Assembly: GCF_029338255.1 (NCBI RefSeq)
Contig: NZ_CP119787.1
Coordinates: 1,240,001-1,304,000 of the forward strand
DNA: 64,000 bases
Source: Haloarcula halobia
GTDB taxonomy: Archaea; Halobacteriota; Halobacteria; Halobacteriales; Haloarculaceae
Direction of reading: 5' to 3'
Shown piece after piece: positions 1 to 12,345 of this stretch. The translations under genes were made by a program, and so were the position numbers. The stretch's first letter is position 1. Each line of letters starts with the position of its first letter. The notes below the pieces were generated by a model, which worked only from the letters and a program-made list of their open reading frames with translations, made no database searches and was not told where the DNA came from.

Positions 1-1
1 C

Positions 2-94
2 CCGCTGGACCGCGACGAGGAGCCCATCCACGAGGCGTGTGCCATCTGTGGCGAGACCGCCGAAGAGACGGCGTACTTCGCGAAGAGCTACTGA
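2..94 (+). CDS. proS: C-terminal end of a probable prolyl-tRNA synthetase (partial)
   Basis: Only the last 30 codons are in the window, in frame from base 2 to TGA at 92-94. The peptide holds a CxxC pair (CAIC) and ends in AKSY. Archaeal/eukaryotic-type ProRS enzymes carry a C-terminal zinc-binding domain and finish with a conserved tyrosine, so this tail fits that family. The enzyme would charge tRNA-Pro in the cytoplasm. The call rests on a short tail only; another zinc-ribbon protein ending in tyrosine cannot be excluded. Confidence 0.55.
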   Translation, partial: PLDRDEEPIHEACAICGETAEETAYFAKSY

Positions 95-442
95 GCGCGG
101 CCGAACGCACTCGCGACCGCGTCCCTGGTTTCGACGTTTCGGAAGACGGTTTTGGGGAGGGAGCGTGTGACGTTTCTCCGTGCCCCCGTGAGTGCATCGG
201 ACACCGGTGTATATAAATCGGCGTCAGACTCCGGTCATACAATCGGCAGACCGGGGTCGATTTCTTGTTGTCTCTACAATGGTTTCGCTGCCTTCGACGG
301 CCTGGTTCTCGCACCGTGGCGACTGTTCACGAACTATCATCATGGTCATTATATATGTGTCAATATACCTTATATCCCCTAGTTTGGCATTAACAGCCCC
401 TTAGCCTTAGAGGGACACGCTCTTGTACCAGTAGTCGTAAGA
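95..442. promoter_or_regulatory. Long AT-enriched upstream region of gltB
   Basis: No convincing gene lies in these 348 bases. Two AT-rich patches stand out in otherwise GC-rich DNA: a TATATAAA-type box at about 210-217 and a cluster of overlapping TATA-like words at about 346-376. The second cluster is 65-95 nt before the gltB start, so the messenger would have a leader of roughly 45-70 nt, unusual in haloarchaea and compatible with nitrogen control of gltB. Which box is used cannot be told from sequence. Confidence 0.45.
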
Positions 443-4999
<4,557 letters not shown>

Positions 5000-5065
5000 C
5001 CAGTCGACTGCGGCTTGGCCCACCGCGACCCGACCCGTTTTGTCGCTCCCGTCCGAGACGCCGGT

Positions 5066-6052
5066 ATGGATCGTGCCCTCGTCATCGGCGGCACCCGGTT
5101 CATCGGCCGCCACGCCGTCGCGGAGTTCCTGGACGCAGACTACGACGTGACCATCCTCAACCGGGGGCGCCACGAGAACCCCTTCGCCGACGACCCGGCC
5201 GTCGACCACGTGCGCGGTGACCGTCGCGAGCGCGAGACGCTCGAAGTCGCCCGCCGGGAGGTCGACCCCGACGTCGTCGTCGACTGCGTGGCCTACTTCC
5301 CCGCGGACGTGCGCGTCGCGACGGACGTCTTCGCCGACGTCGACGCCTACGTCTACGTCTCGAGCGGTGCCGCCTACGGCGAGGAACGGGTCCCCAAGCG
5401 GGAGGGCGAGACCGGACTGGTGCCCTGTGACGACGACCAGGCCACGACAGACAGCCGCGCGACCTACGGCCCGCGGAAGGCCGAGGGCGACCGGGAAGTC
5501 TTCCGGGCCGCGGCCGACGGCGTGCGGGCGATGAGCGTCCGGCCGACCGTCGTCTACGGGCCCCACGACTACACCGAGCGCTTCGCCTACTGGGTCGAGC
5601 GGGTGGGGGCGTTCGACCGCGTCGTCGTCCCCGCCGACGGCCTGAGCCTCTGGCAGATGGCCTACGTCGAGGACGTCGCGAGCGCGCTGCGGGTCGTCGC
5701 CGACTCGGGGACGGCCGGCGAGGCCTACAACGTCGGCGACGAGCACGCGCCGACGCTGGGCGGGTGGGTCGACCTGCTCGCCGACGCCTGCGAGACGAGC
5801 GTCGAGACGGTCGGCGCGAGCAGGCGGGCCCTCGCGACCGCGGGCCTGGAACCCGAGGACTTCCCCGTCTATCGCGACCCGCCACATCTGCTCTCGGTCG
5901 CGAAACTCCGGTCGCTCGGCTGGTCGTCGACCGATCACGGGACTGCCCTCGAGCGGACCGTCGCGGAGCACCGGCGCAACGACCGGACCGGGCGGGAGTA
6001 CGGTCCCGACCGGGCGGTCGAACGGGCGGTGCTGGACGCGCTGCCCGAGTGA
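5066..6052 (+). CDS. NAD-dependent epimerase/dehydratase (SDR superfamily)
   Basis: A 328-aa extended/atypical short-chain dehydrogenase. The Rossmann fold begins at once with GGTRFIG (8-14), and Y134-x3-K138 gives the YxxxK catalytic pair. The overall look, including the short GGTRFIGRH start and a C-terminal substrate domain, resembles the CSP41/isoflavone-reductase-like group of nucleotide-sugar epimerases. The substrate is unknown. The ATG at 5066 is chosen over an in-frame TTG at 5015 because the Rossmann strand starts immediately after it. It follows gltB by 66 nt and precedes egsA by 59 nt on the same strand. Confidence 0.85.
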   Translation: MDRALVIGGTRFIGRHAVAEFLDADYDVTILNRGRHENPFADDPAVDHVRGDRRERETLEVARREVDPDVVVDCVAYFPADVRVATDVFADVDAYVYVSSGAAYGEERVPKREGETGLVPCDDDQATTDSRATYGPRKAEGDREVFRAAADGVRAMSVRPTVVYGPHDYTERFAYWVERVGAFDRVVVPADGLSLWQMAYVEDVASALRVVADSGTAGEAYNVGDEHAPTLGGWVDLLADACETSVETVGASRRALATAGLEPEDFPVYRDPPHLLSVAKLRSLGWSSTDHGTALERTVAEHRRNDRTGREYGPDRAVERAVLDALPE

Positions 6053-6111
6053 ACGCCCGCCCGGTGTCCGCAGGACAAACCGATTTGTACCCCGGGGGAC
6101 GACAGGCGTGT

Positions 6112-7170
6112 ATGTTCGACAAGACCACCTGGATTCGCCTGCCGCGCAACGTCGTGGTGGGCCACGGCGTCTTGGACCAGACCATCGACGCCGTCACCGA
6201 ACTCCATCTCAGCGGCAAGCCGCTGGTCGTCTCGTCGCCCACGCCATACGAGGTAGCCGGCGAGCGGGTCGTCCGGCAGTTCGCCGAGGCGGGCTACGAC
6301 CCCGCCGAGGTGGTCATCGAGGAGGCCAGCTTCGCCGCGGTACAGGAGGTCATCAGCCACGCCGAGCACGTCGACGCGGGGTTCATGATCGGGGTCGGCG
6401 GCGGGAAGGCCATCGACATCACGAAGATGGCGGCCGACGACCTGGGACTGGGCTTCGTCTCGGTCCCGACGGCCGCCAGCCACGACGGTATCGTCTCGGG
6501 TCGGGGGTCGGTCCCGGAGGGGGACACCCGCCATAGCGTCGCGGCCGAACCGCCGCTGGCCGTGGTCGCCGACACACAGATTCTCTCGAAGGCACCGTGG
6601 CGACTCACCACGGCAGGCTGTGCGGACATCATTTCGAACTTCACGGCCGTCCGCGACTACGAGCTGGCCCACCGGCTGAAGAACGTCCCCTACTCGGAGT
6701 ACGCCGGCGCGCTCGCCCAGATGACCGCCGAGATGCTCGTCGAGAGCGCCGACTCCATCAAGCAGGGGTTAGAGGAGTCGGCCTGGATCGTCGTGAAGGC
6801 GCTGGTCTCCTCGGGCGTGGCGATGTCCATCGCGGGGTCCTCCCGTCCCGCGAGCGGCGCCGAGCACCTCTTTTCGCACCAACTCGACCGCCTCGCGCCG
6901 GGGTCGGCGCTGCACGGCCACCAGGTCGGCGTCGGCGCCGTCATGACCGAGTACCTCCACACCGGGCCCCAGGGGCGCTGGCGGGACGTCCGCGACGCGC
7001 TCGCGGCCATCGGTGCGCCCACCACTGCCGAGGGACTCGGCATTGACGGCGAGACGGTCATCGAGGCGCTGACGACCGCCCACGAGATTCGCGACCGCTA
7101 CACCATCCTGGGCGACGGGATGAGCGAAGACGCGGCGCTCGAGGCGGCGACGGTGACGGGCGTCATCTGA
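6112..7170 (+). CDS. egsA: sn-Glycerol-1-phosphate dehydrogenase
   Basis: A 352-aa protein matching archaeal glycerol-1-phosphate dehydrogenase, which reduces dihydroxyacetone phosphate to sn-glycerol-1-phosphate and so sets the stereochemistry of archaeal ether lipids. GVGGGKAID (94-102) is the nucleotide-binding loop. Asp125 in SHDGIVSG and the histidines in EHLFSHQ (251-257) and LHGHQ (267-271) are where the metal ligands of this family lie. The ATG at 6112 gives the family's usual N-terminus; a long open extension upstream lies in the epimerase gene's shadow. Its 3' end overlaps the convergent Nudix-like gene by 8 bp. Confidence 0.95.
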   Translation: MFDKTTWIRLPRNVVVGHGVLDQTIDAVTELHLSGKPLVVSSPTPYEVAGERVVRQFAEAGYDPAEVVIEEASFAAVQEVISHAEHVDAGFMIGVGGGKAIDITKMAADDLGLGFVSVPTAASHDGIVSGRGSVPEGDTRHSVAAEPPLAVVADTQILSKAPWRLTTAGCADIISNFTAVRDYELAHRLKNVPYSEYAGALAQMTAEMLVESADSIKQGLEESAWIVVKALVSSGVAMSIAGSSRPASGAEHLFSHQLDRLAPGSALHGHQVGVGAVMTEYLHTGPQGRWRDVRDALAAIGAPTTAEGLGIDGETVIEALTTAHEIRDRYTILGDGMSEDAALEAATVTGVI

Positions 7171-7654
7171 CCGACTCGATGCCGGCTACGGACGGTTCGG
7201 CGTCCCAGCGGACCCGGTCGGTCTCCTTGGACGGCGGTTCGTCGACGTCCGCCGTGAAGACGATGACCAGCTGGTAGACCGTCTCCGCGGACGGGTCGTC
7301 GCTGTTGCAGTAGCCGGTGATGGTGGCGCTGTCGACGTCTTCGATGACGCAGTCGACGCCCACCTTCTCCCGGACGATGCGTTTCGCCGCGGCCTTGGGC
7401 GTCTCCTCGCCCGTTATCTGTCCGCGGGGCACCGTCCATCCGCGCTTGCCATCGCGGACCAGCACGTCGTCGGCCTCGTTGCGGACGACCACGTGGACTT
7501 CGGCCCCCTCCCGTCCGCTCTCGGTAGCGACCCGCCGGTACTGTTCGTCGTCGACCTCGTATGTGGTCTGGTTCACCGTGACTGCCCCGTAGACCTGTTC
7601 CAGGCGTTCCAGCCGGTCCTGGATGTCTTCCCGGGTCCCCCCGTCGCTGACCAT
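7163..7654 (-). CDS. Nudix-fold protein with degenerate Nudix box
   Basis: A 163-aa protein. Residues about 50-160 read as a Nudix fold. The box begins normally with G-x5-E-x7-R, but the catalytic part reads RIVREKVGV where the consensus is R-E-U-x-E-E-x-G-U, so two of the three metal-binding glutamates are replaced (I and K). It may hydrolyse poorly or act as a ligand-binding protein. The start at 7654 is preferred over an in-frame codon at 7717 because a TATA-like box lies 27 nt upstream, implying a leaderless transcript. Convergent with egsA. Confidence 0.8.
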   Translation of the reverse strand: MVSDGGTREDIQDRLERLEQVYGAVTVNQTTYEVDDEQYRRVATESGREGAEVHVVVRNEADDVLVRDGKRGWTVPRGQITGEETPKAAAKRIVREKVGVDCVIEDVDSATITGYCNSDDPSAETVYQLVIVFTADVDEPPSKETDRVRWDAEPSVAGIESVR

Positions 7655-7676
7655 ACTGACATCTCGAAAGGACCGC

Positions 7677-7684
7677 GTATAAAG
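7677..7684 (-). promoter_or_regulatory. TATA-like box of the Nudix-like gene
   Basis: CTTTATAC on the minus strand, centred about 27 nt before the ATG at 7654. This spacing is typical of archaeal leaderless promoters and supports the shorter start. Confidence 0.5.
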
Positions 7685-7823
7685 TCGTTCATTATTTTCA
7701 TCTCTGTTACTGGGCACAATCGATAGACTGCAGCCCCGTCGGTGAACACGATGGGGCGCAGTCTTCCGGTTTCCCCAGGAGTTCGCAGGATGCTCTTAAA
7801 TACGTCCGATTCGCCTCGCTCGT

Positions 7824-9623
7824 TCAGACGTGTTCGTCCAGGAACTCGACGACGCGCGAGTAGGCCTCGATGCGGTTCTCGCGCTTGCTGATGCCGTGTC
7901 CCTCGTTCTCGAAGATAAGTCTCTCGACCGGGACGCCGTGGGACTCGACCTCGGCGGCGATCTGTTCGGCCTCCCCGACCGGCACGCGGGGGTCGTTGGC
8001 CCCGTGGAGGACGAAAAGCGGCGCGGCGATGCGGTCGGCGTTGTTGAGCGGCGAGATGGACTCGAGGAACTCGCGGTCGTCCTCCAGCGACCCGTACTCC
8101 GCCTCCCGGAGCTCGCGGCGCCACTCGCCGGTGTTCTCGAGGAACGTGACGAAGTTCGCGATGCCGACGACGTCGACGCCGGCCGCCCAGAGGTCCGGGT
8201 ACTCGGTGAGCGCCGCGAGGACCATGAACCCGCCGTAGGACCCCCCCATCGCGACGATTCGGTCGTCGTCGACCGCCGGGTGAGCGTGTAGCCAGTCGAC
8301 GCCGGCCCGGAGGTCCTTCACCGAGTCCATCCGTTTCTCGACGTCGTCTAAGTGGGTGTAGGCCGTCCCGTAGCCGGTCGACCCGCGGACGTTGGGCTCG
8401 AAGACGGCGTAGCCCCGCGAGAGGAAGTACTGGGTCAGCCCCGCGAAGGAGGGCCGGCGCTGGCTCTCGGGACCGCCGTGGATGTCGACGATGACCGGCG
8501 TGTCGCCGTCCTCACCAGCGCCGTCGGGGAGCGAGAACAGCGCGGGAATCTCCCGACCGTCGAAGGACTCGAAGCGGACCACCGCGGGTTCGACGAACGT
8601 CTCGCGGGGGATGCCGGCCGTCGACGCGGCCGTCCAGCGCTCCGTGGCGCCCGTCTCCGTCTCAACCACGAAGAGGTTCGTGTTCACCGTCCGGCCCGTC
8701 ACGCTGACCGCGAAGCGGTCGGCGTCGGGGCCCCACGCGACGCCGCCGGCCAAGCCGCCCGGCAGGTCCGGTATGGGAAACGAGTCGATTGTCGTCGGTC
8801 CCGTGAGCTCGCCGACGGTCAGCTCGTTGTAGCCGTCGACGTTGCGCGAGACGGTGATGCGCCCCGTCGCCTGGTCCAGCGCGACGCCGTCGATGTTCCA
8901 CTGTGAGTCCTCGCGGACCGGTTCGAGCGTCCCGTCCAGATCGAGGCGGGCGAGGTACAGCCGGTCGCTGTCGTGGTCGGTGACGAGGTAGAGGCCGTCG
9001 CCCTCGGGGCCCCAGGACGCGCTGAGATAGCGGACGGTCCCCTCGTGGGGGGTGAGGTGTGTCAGGTCGCCGCGCTCGACGTCCAGCACGTAGAGGTCTT
9101 GGTCGAAACTGGAGTGGGCCTCGCTGACGACGAGGTGACTGTCGTCGGGCGACCACCCACCGACCGAGAGCCACCCGTCGCCCTCGTGTATCAGTTCGGC
9201 GTCGGTGCCGGTGACGTCGCGCCCCTGGACGTAGACGTCGAAGACGGCCTCGTCCCGGCGGTTCGAGGCGAACGCGAAGGCTTCCCCGTCGTGTCGCCAC
9301 CCGCCCCAGCGGTGTTTCGCCTCGGGGTGGGCGGTGAGGTTCGTGATGCGGTTCTCGCTGTCCAGGCGGTACAGCTGGGCGCGCTCGTTGCCCCCCTCGT
9401 CCATCCCGAAGACGAGTTCGTCTCGCTGGGGCGCGTAGTCGACGAAGCCGACCGGTTCGTCGAAGAAGGTCCGCTGTTCGGGCCACCCGCGTGGCTCCTC
9501 GAGGGTCCAGACCTGTCCCACGCCTGTCGTGTCCAGGAGAAAGGAGAGCGTCCCGTCGGCGGAGACGGACGCGCCGTAGGCGCTGCGGACGTTCAGGTAG
9601 CGTTCGAGGTCGTACTCGTACAC
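7824..9623 (-). CDS. S9 family serine peptidase (prolyl oligopeptidase/acylaminoacyl-peptidase type)
   Basis: A 599-aa peptidase. The first two thirds read as WD40/beta-propeller-like repeats that gate access; the last third is an alpha/beta-hydrolase peptidase domain. The catalytic triad is visible: Ser462 in GGSYGG, Asp544 in GANDPRVP and His576 in NEGHG. No signal peptide is seen, so it is probably cytoplasmic and trims short peptides. The GTG at 9623 gives MYEYDLERYL; the longer open frame upstream overlaps the divergent glycosyltransferase and is not coding-like. Intergenic space to that gene is 81 bp. Confidence 0.92.
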   Translation of the reverse strand: MYEYDLERYLNVRSAYGASVSADGTLSFLLDTTGVGQVWTLEEPRGWPEQRTFFDEPVGFVDYAPQRDELVFGMDEGGNERAQLYRLDSENRITNLTAHPEAKHRWGGWRHDGEAFAFASNRRDEAVFDVYVQGRDVTGTDAELIHEGDGWLSVGGWSPDDSHLVVSEAHSSFDQDLYVLDVERGDLTHLTPHEGTVRYLSASWGPEGDGLYLVTDHDSDRLYLARLDLDGTLEPVREDSQWNIDGVALDQATGRITVSRNVDGYNELTVGELTGPTTIDSFPIPDLPGGLAGGVAWGPDADRFAVSVTGRTVNTNLFVVETETGATERWTAASTAGIPRETFVEPAVVRFESFDGREIPALFSLPDGAGEDGDTPVIVDIHGGPESQRRPSFAGLTQYFLSRGYAVFEPNVRGSTGYGTAYTHLDDVEKRMDSVKDLRAGVDWLHAHPAVDDDRIVAMGGSYGGFMVLAALTEYPDLWAAGVDVVGIANFVTFLENTGEWRRELREAEYGSLEDDREFLESISPLNNADRIAAPLFVLHGANDPRVPVGEAEQIAAEVESHGVPVERLIFENEGHGISKRENRIEAYSRVVEFLDEHV

Positions 9624-9704
9624 GCCACCCCGAAGGCGGGGCACCGGCAAAACAGTTTGTGGCGAACGGGGGGATTTTTGCCGGCCGGTGTCGTCCCCGC
9701 CAGT

Positions 9705-10763
9705 ATGCGTGTCGCGGTCGTCGCCATGGAGACGAGTCACTACCGGGAGACGGCCGGCCGCGAGCGGGTCGAACGGATCGCGACCGACCTCGCCGAGGCG
9801 GGCCACGACGTCTCGGTGTTCTGCTCGCAGTGGTGGGACGGCCACGACAGCCGGTTTGCCCCCGAGTCGGTGACCTACCGGGCGGTCACCGTCTCGCCGA
9901 CGGCCCCCTCCTTCTGTACGCGGCTCCCGGCCCTGCTGGCCCGGTCTCGTCCCGACGTCGTCTACGCGATACCGGAGCCACCCTCCGTCGTGCTGGCCGC
10001 CAGTGCCGGGGGGTTCCTGGCCCGCGCGCCGCTGGTCGTCGACTGGTTCGGCGACGAGTCCGTGCCAGAGGGACGGATGACCCGGTCGGCGCTGCGGACG
10101 CCGGACTGTCTCGTCACGCCCTCCGAGCTGGTCCGGACGACCCTCCGCGAGCGGGGCGCACCCGACGAACAGACCACCGTCCTGCCCGAGAGCATCGACA
10201 TGGATCTGGTCCGCGAGGCCGACCCCGCCGAGGAGGTGGACGTCGTCTACGCCCACCCGTTAGACGAGAGCGCGAACGTCAACGCGCTCTTTCTCGGCCT
10301 GGCCGAACTCCGACAGAAAGACTGGTCGGCGACGGTCATCGGCGACGGCCCCGAGCGCGAGACCTACGAGCAGGAGGCCGCGGACCTGCGCATCGACGAC
10401 CGGGTCGAGTTCGTCGGGGCCTGCGACCGCGAGCGGCGGGTCTCCATCTACAAGGGCGCCCACGTCTTCGTCCAGACGGCCTTCAGGGAGTACTTCGCAA
10501 CCGAACTGCTGTGGGCGATGGCCTGTGGCTGTCTCGGCATCGTCGAGTACCAGGCCGAGTCCAGCGCCCACGAGCTCATCGAACAGCGCGACCGGAGCTT
10601 CAGGGTCACCACTCCCCAGGAGATCGCCGACCGCATCGTCGCGTCGGCCGACTTCGAACGCAAGCACGTCGACGAGTCGTGGGCGTCCTTCGACCACGAC
10701 GCAATCCGGGTCGAGTACGAGGAACTGTTCGACCGCCTGGTTGAGGAGTACGGGTTCGTCTGA
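9705..10763 (+). CDS. Glycosyltransferase family 4-like
   Basis: A 352-aa GT-B-type protein. The N-terminal domain starts directly at MRVAVVAMETSHY with a GRERVERI segment typical of acceptor-domain loops; the C-terminal part has VIGDGPERE and an E-x-F-x-x-E-like stretch in FREYFATELLWAMACG, as in GT4 enzymes. It would move a sugar from an activated donor to an unknown acceptor, probably at the cytoplasmic face of the membrane. The stop overlaps the next ATG (TGATG), so translation of the two genes is coupled. Confidence 0.82.
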   Translation: MRVAVVAMETSHYRETAGRERVERIATDLAEAGHDVSVFCSQWWDGHDSRFAPESVTYRAVTVSPTAPSFCTRLPALLARSRPDVVYAIPEPPSVVLAASAGGFLARAPLVVDWFGDESVPEGRMTRSALRTPDCLVTPSELVRTTLRERGAPDEQTTVLPESIDMDLVREADPAEEVDVVYAHPLDESANVNALFLGLAELRQKDWSATVIGDGPERETYEQEAADLRIDDRVEFVGACDRERRVSIYKGAHVFVQTAFREYFATELLWAMACGCLGIVEYQAESSAHELIEQRDRSFRVTTPQEIADRIVASADFERKHVDESWASFDHDAIRVEYEELFDRLVEEYGFV

Positions 10764-11092
10764 TGGCAACCGGCGAGGAGAGACGGCTGGCGCTCGCGCT
10801 CGTCGTCCCCGAGGTCGTCGGCCTGTCGCTCTTGTTGCTCTTGTTGGGCCTGAGTCTGGCCGGCCGGTCGTCGTTCGCAGCGACGTACTCGGTCCCGCTG
10901 CGTCTCGCCGCGTTCGCGTTCGTCCTCGTGGAGCTTCTCATCCCGGTTGGCGTCTACCTGGACGTCAGGCGGCGACCGGACGACCCGGACCTGACGTGGG
11001 TCCACGCGGCGGCGCTGCCGGTTGTCAACGTCTTCGGGGTCGTCGCGTACCTCGAGGAACGCCGGCGTGCGCTGGGCGAGTCCGGGCCGTAG
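10763..11092 (+). CDS. Small membrane protein coupled to the glycosyltransferase
   Basis: A 109-aa protein with two clear hydrophobic helices (about 10-34 and 46-66) and a third weaker one (about 80-97). No family recognised. Its ATG overlaps the TGA of the glycosyltransferase by one base, so it could anchor or assist that enzyme; this is inference from position only. Confidence 0.75.
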   Translation: MATGEERRLALALVVPEVVGLSLLLLLLGLSLAGRSSFAATYSVPLRLAAFAFVLVELLIPVGVYLDVRRRPDDPDLTWVHAAALPVVNVFGVVAYLEERRRALGESGP

Positions 11093-11093
11093 G

Positions 11094-11116
11094 TTTATAT
11101 TGTAGTTCAATCTACA
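11094..11116 (+). promoter_or_regulatory. TATA-like box plus inverted repeat before the zinc ADH
   Basis: TTTATATT at 11094-11101 is followed at once by TGTAG-TTCAAT-CTACA (11101-11116), an inverted repeat with 5-bp arms. A repeat placed between TATA box and start (11137) is where a repressor would block initiation. No regulator gene is adjacent. Confidence 0.45.
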
Positions 11117-11136
11117 TTTAGTGTGGTGATACATCC

Positions 11137-12189
11137 ATGCAAGCCTTCGTCATGACGGAGCTCGGTGAGGTCGGATTCGCCGAGAAAGAACGACCAGCAC
11201 CGGGACCGACAGACGCGATTCTTCGGCCGACGAAGGGCCTCGTCTGTACGTCCGACGTACACACGGTCCACGGCGCGATCGGCGAACGCGAGAACCTCAC
11301 GCTCGGGCACGAGGTCGTCGGTATCGTCGACACGGTCGGTGCGGCAGTCGAGGACTTCGAACCGGGGGACAGAGTGGCCGTCGGCGCGATCACGCCCGAC
11401 TGGGGCTCGGCCGCCGCACAGGACGGACACTCCTCGCAGTCGAACCAGGCGCTCGGTGGCTGGAAGTTCGCCAACGTCAAGGACGGCACGTTCGCGGAGT
11501 TCGTCCACGTGAACGAGGCGGACGCGAACCTCGCTCACATCCCCGAGTCCGTCACCGACGAGGCGGCGGCCTACGTGACCGACATGATGAGTACCGGGTT
11601 CATGGGCGCGGAGAACGCCGACATCCCCATCGGAGGAACCGTCGCGATCTTCGCGCAGGGACCTGTCGGGCTCATGGCCACGAAGGGCGCGGCGCTGCAG
11701 GGAGCCGGGCGCATCATCGCCGTCGAGACGGTCCCGAACCGACAGGAACTCGCCCGGGAATACGGTGCCGACGACATCGTCGACTTCGAGGCGGGCGATC
11801 CGGTCGAACAGATCATGGACCTGACGGACGGTGAAGGGGTCGATTCGGCCATCGAAGCGCTGGGGCGCACCGAAACGTTCGAACAGTGCGTGAAGGTGAC
11901 GAAACCCGGCGGGACGATCTCGAACGTCGGGTATCACGGCGAGGGCGAGTACGTGAACATCCCCCGCGAGGAGTGGGGCGTCGGCATGGCCGAGAAGACG
12001 ATCACGACGGGTCTCTGTCCGGGCGGTCGGGCCCGTCTCCGACGGCTCCTCCGCTTGCTCGAGGCCGACCGCGTCGACCCGACGCACATGACCTCCCACG
12101 AGTTCCCCTTCGAGGAGACAGACGAGGCGTTCCGCCTCATGGAGACCAAAGAGGGGGACATCGTCAAACCGCTGATCGACTTCGAGTGA
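11137..12189 (+). CDS. Zinc-dependent alcohol dehydrogenase (MDR superfamily)
   Basis: A 350-aa medium-chain dehydrogenase. Cys37, His58-Glu59 and an Asp in the DMMSTGF segment correspond to the catalytic zinc site of the secondary-alcohol/isopropanol dehydrogenase group. The four-cysteine structural-zinc loop is absent, as in that group. The nucleotide-binding region has FAQGPVGLMA. It interconverts an alcohol and a carbonyl compound with NAD(P); the substrate is not predictable. It has its own promoter and a candidate operator. Confidence 0.88.
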   Translation: MQAFVMTELGEVGFAEKERPAPGPTDAILRPTKGLVCTSDVHTVHGAIGERENLTLGHEVVGIVDTVGAAVEDFEPGDRVAVGAITPDWGSAAAQDGHSSQSNQALGGWKFANVKDGTFAEFVHVNEADANLAHIPESVTDEAAAYVTDMMSTGFMGAENADIPIGGTVAIFAQGPVGLMATKGAALQGAGRIIAVETVPNRQELAREYGADDIVDFEAGDPVEQIMDLTDGEGVDSAIEALGRTETFEQCVKVTKPGGTISNVGYHGEGEYVNIPREEWGVGMAEKTITTGLCPGGRARLRRLLRLLEADRVDPTHMTSHEFPFEETDEAFRLMETKEGDIVKPLIDFE

Positions 12190-12345
12190 CCGCTGCAGCG
12201 GATCGGGACAGGGGCCCCGAAGGCTCCCGTTTCGCTGCCGACGAATCGGATCGGTGCCCGTTCTCGGTCGAGACGCGCTCGCGCTCGCTATCGGCCAGCG
12301 GCCGTAGACGAAACCCGTTTGACCGTTCGACCACTACGGACGCCA

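Noticed and set aside
152-404. Short open frames upstream of gltB
   Set aside because: Codon use and composition (Cys, His, Tyr-rich, not acidic) are unlike the genome's genes; the region is better read as promoter.
8973-9704. Long N-terminal extension of the glycosyltransferase
   Set aside because: It overlaps the divergent S9 peptidase gene; the ATG at 9705 starts the GT fold exactly.
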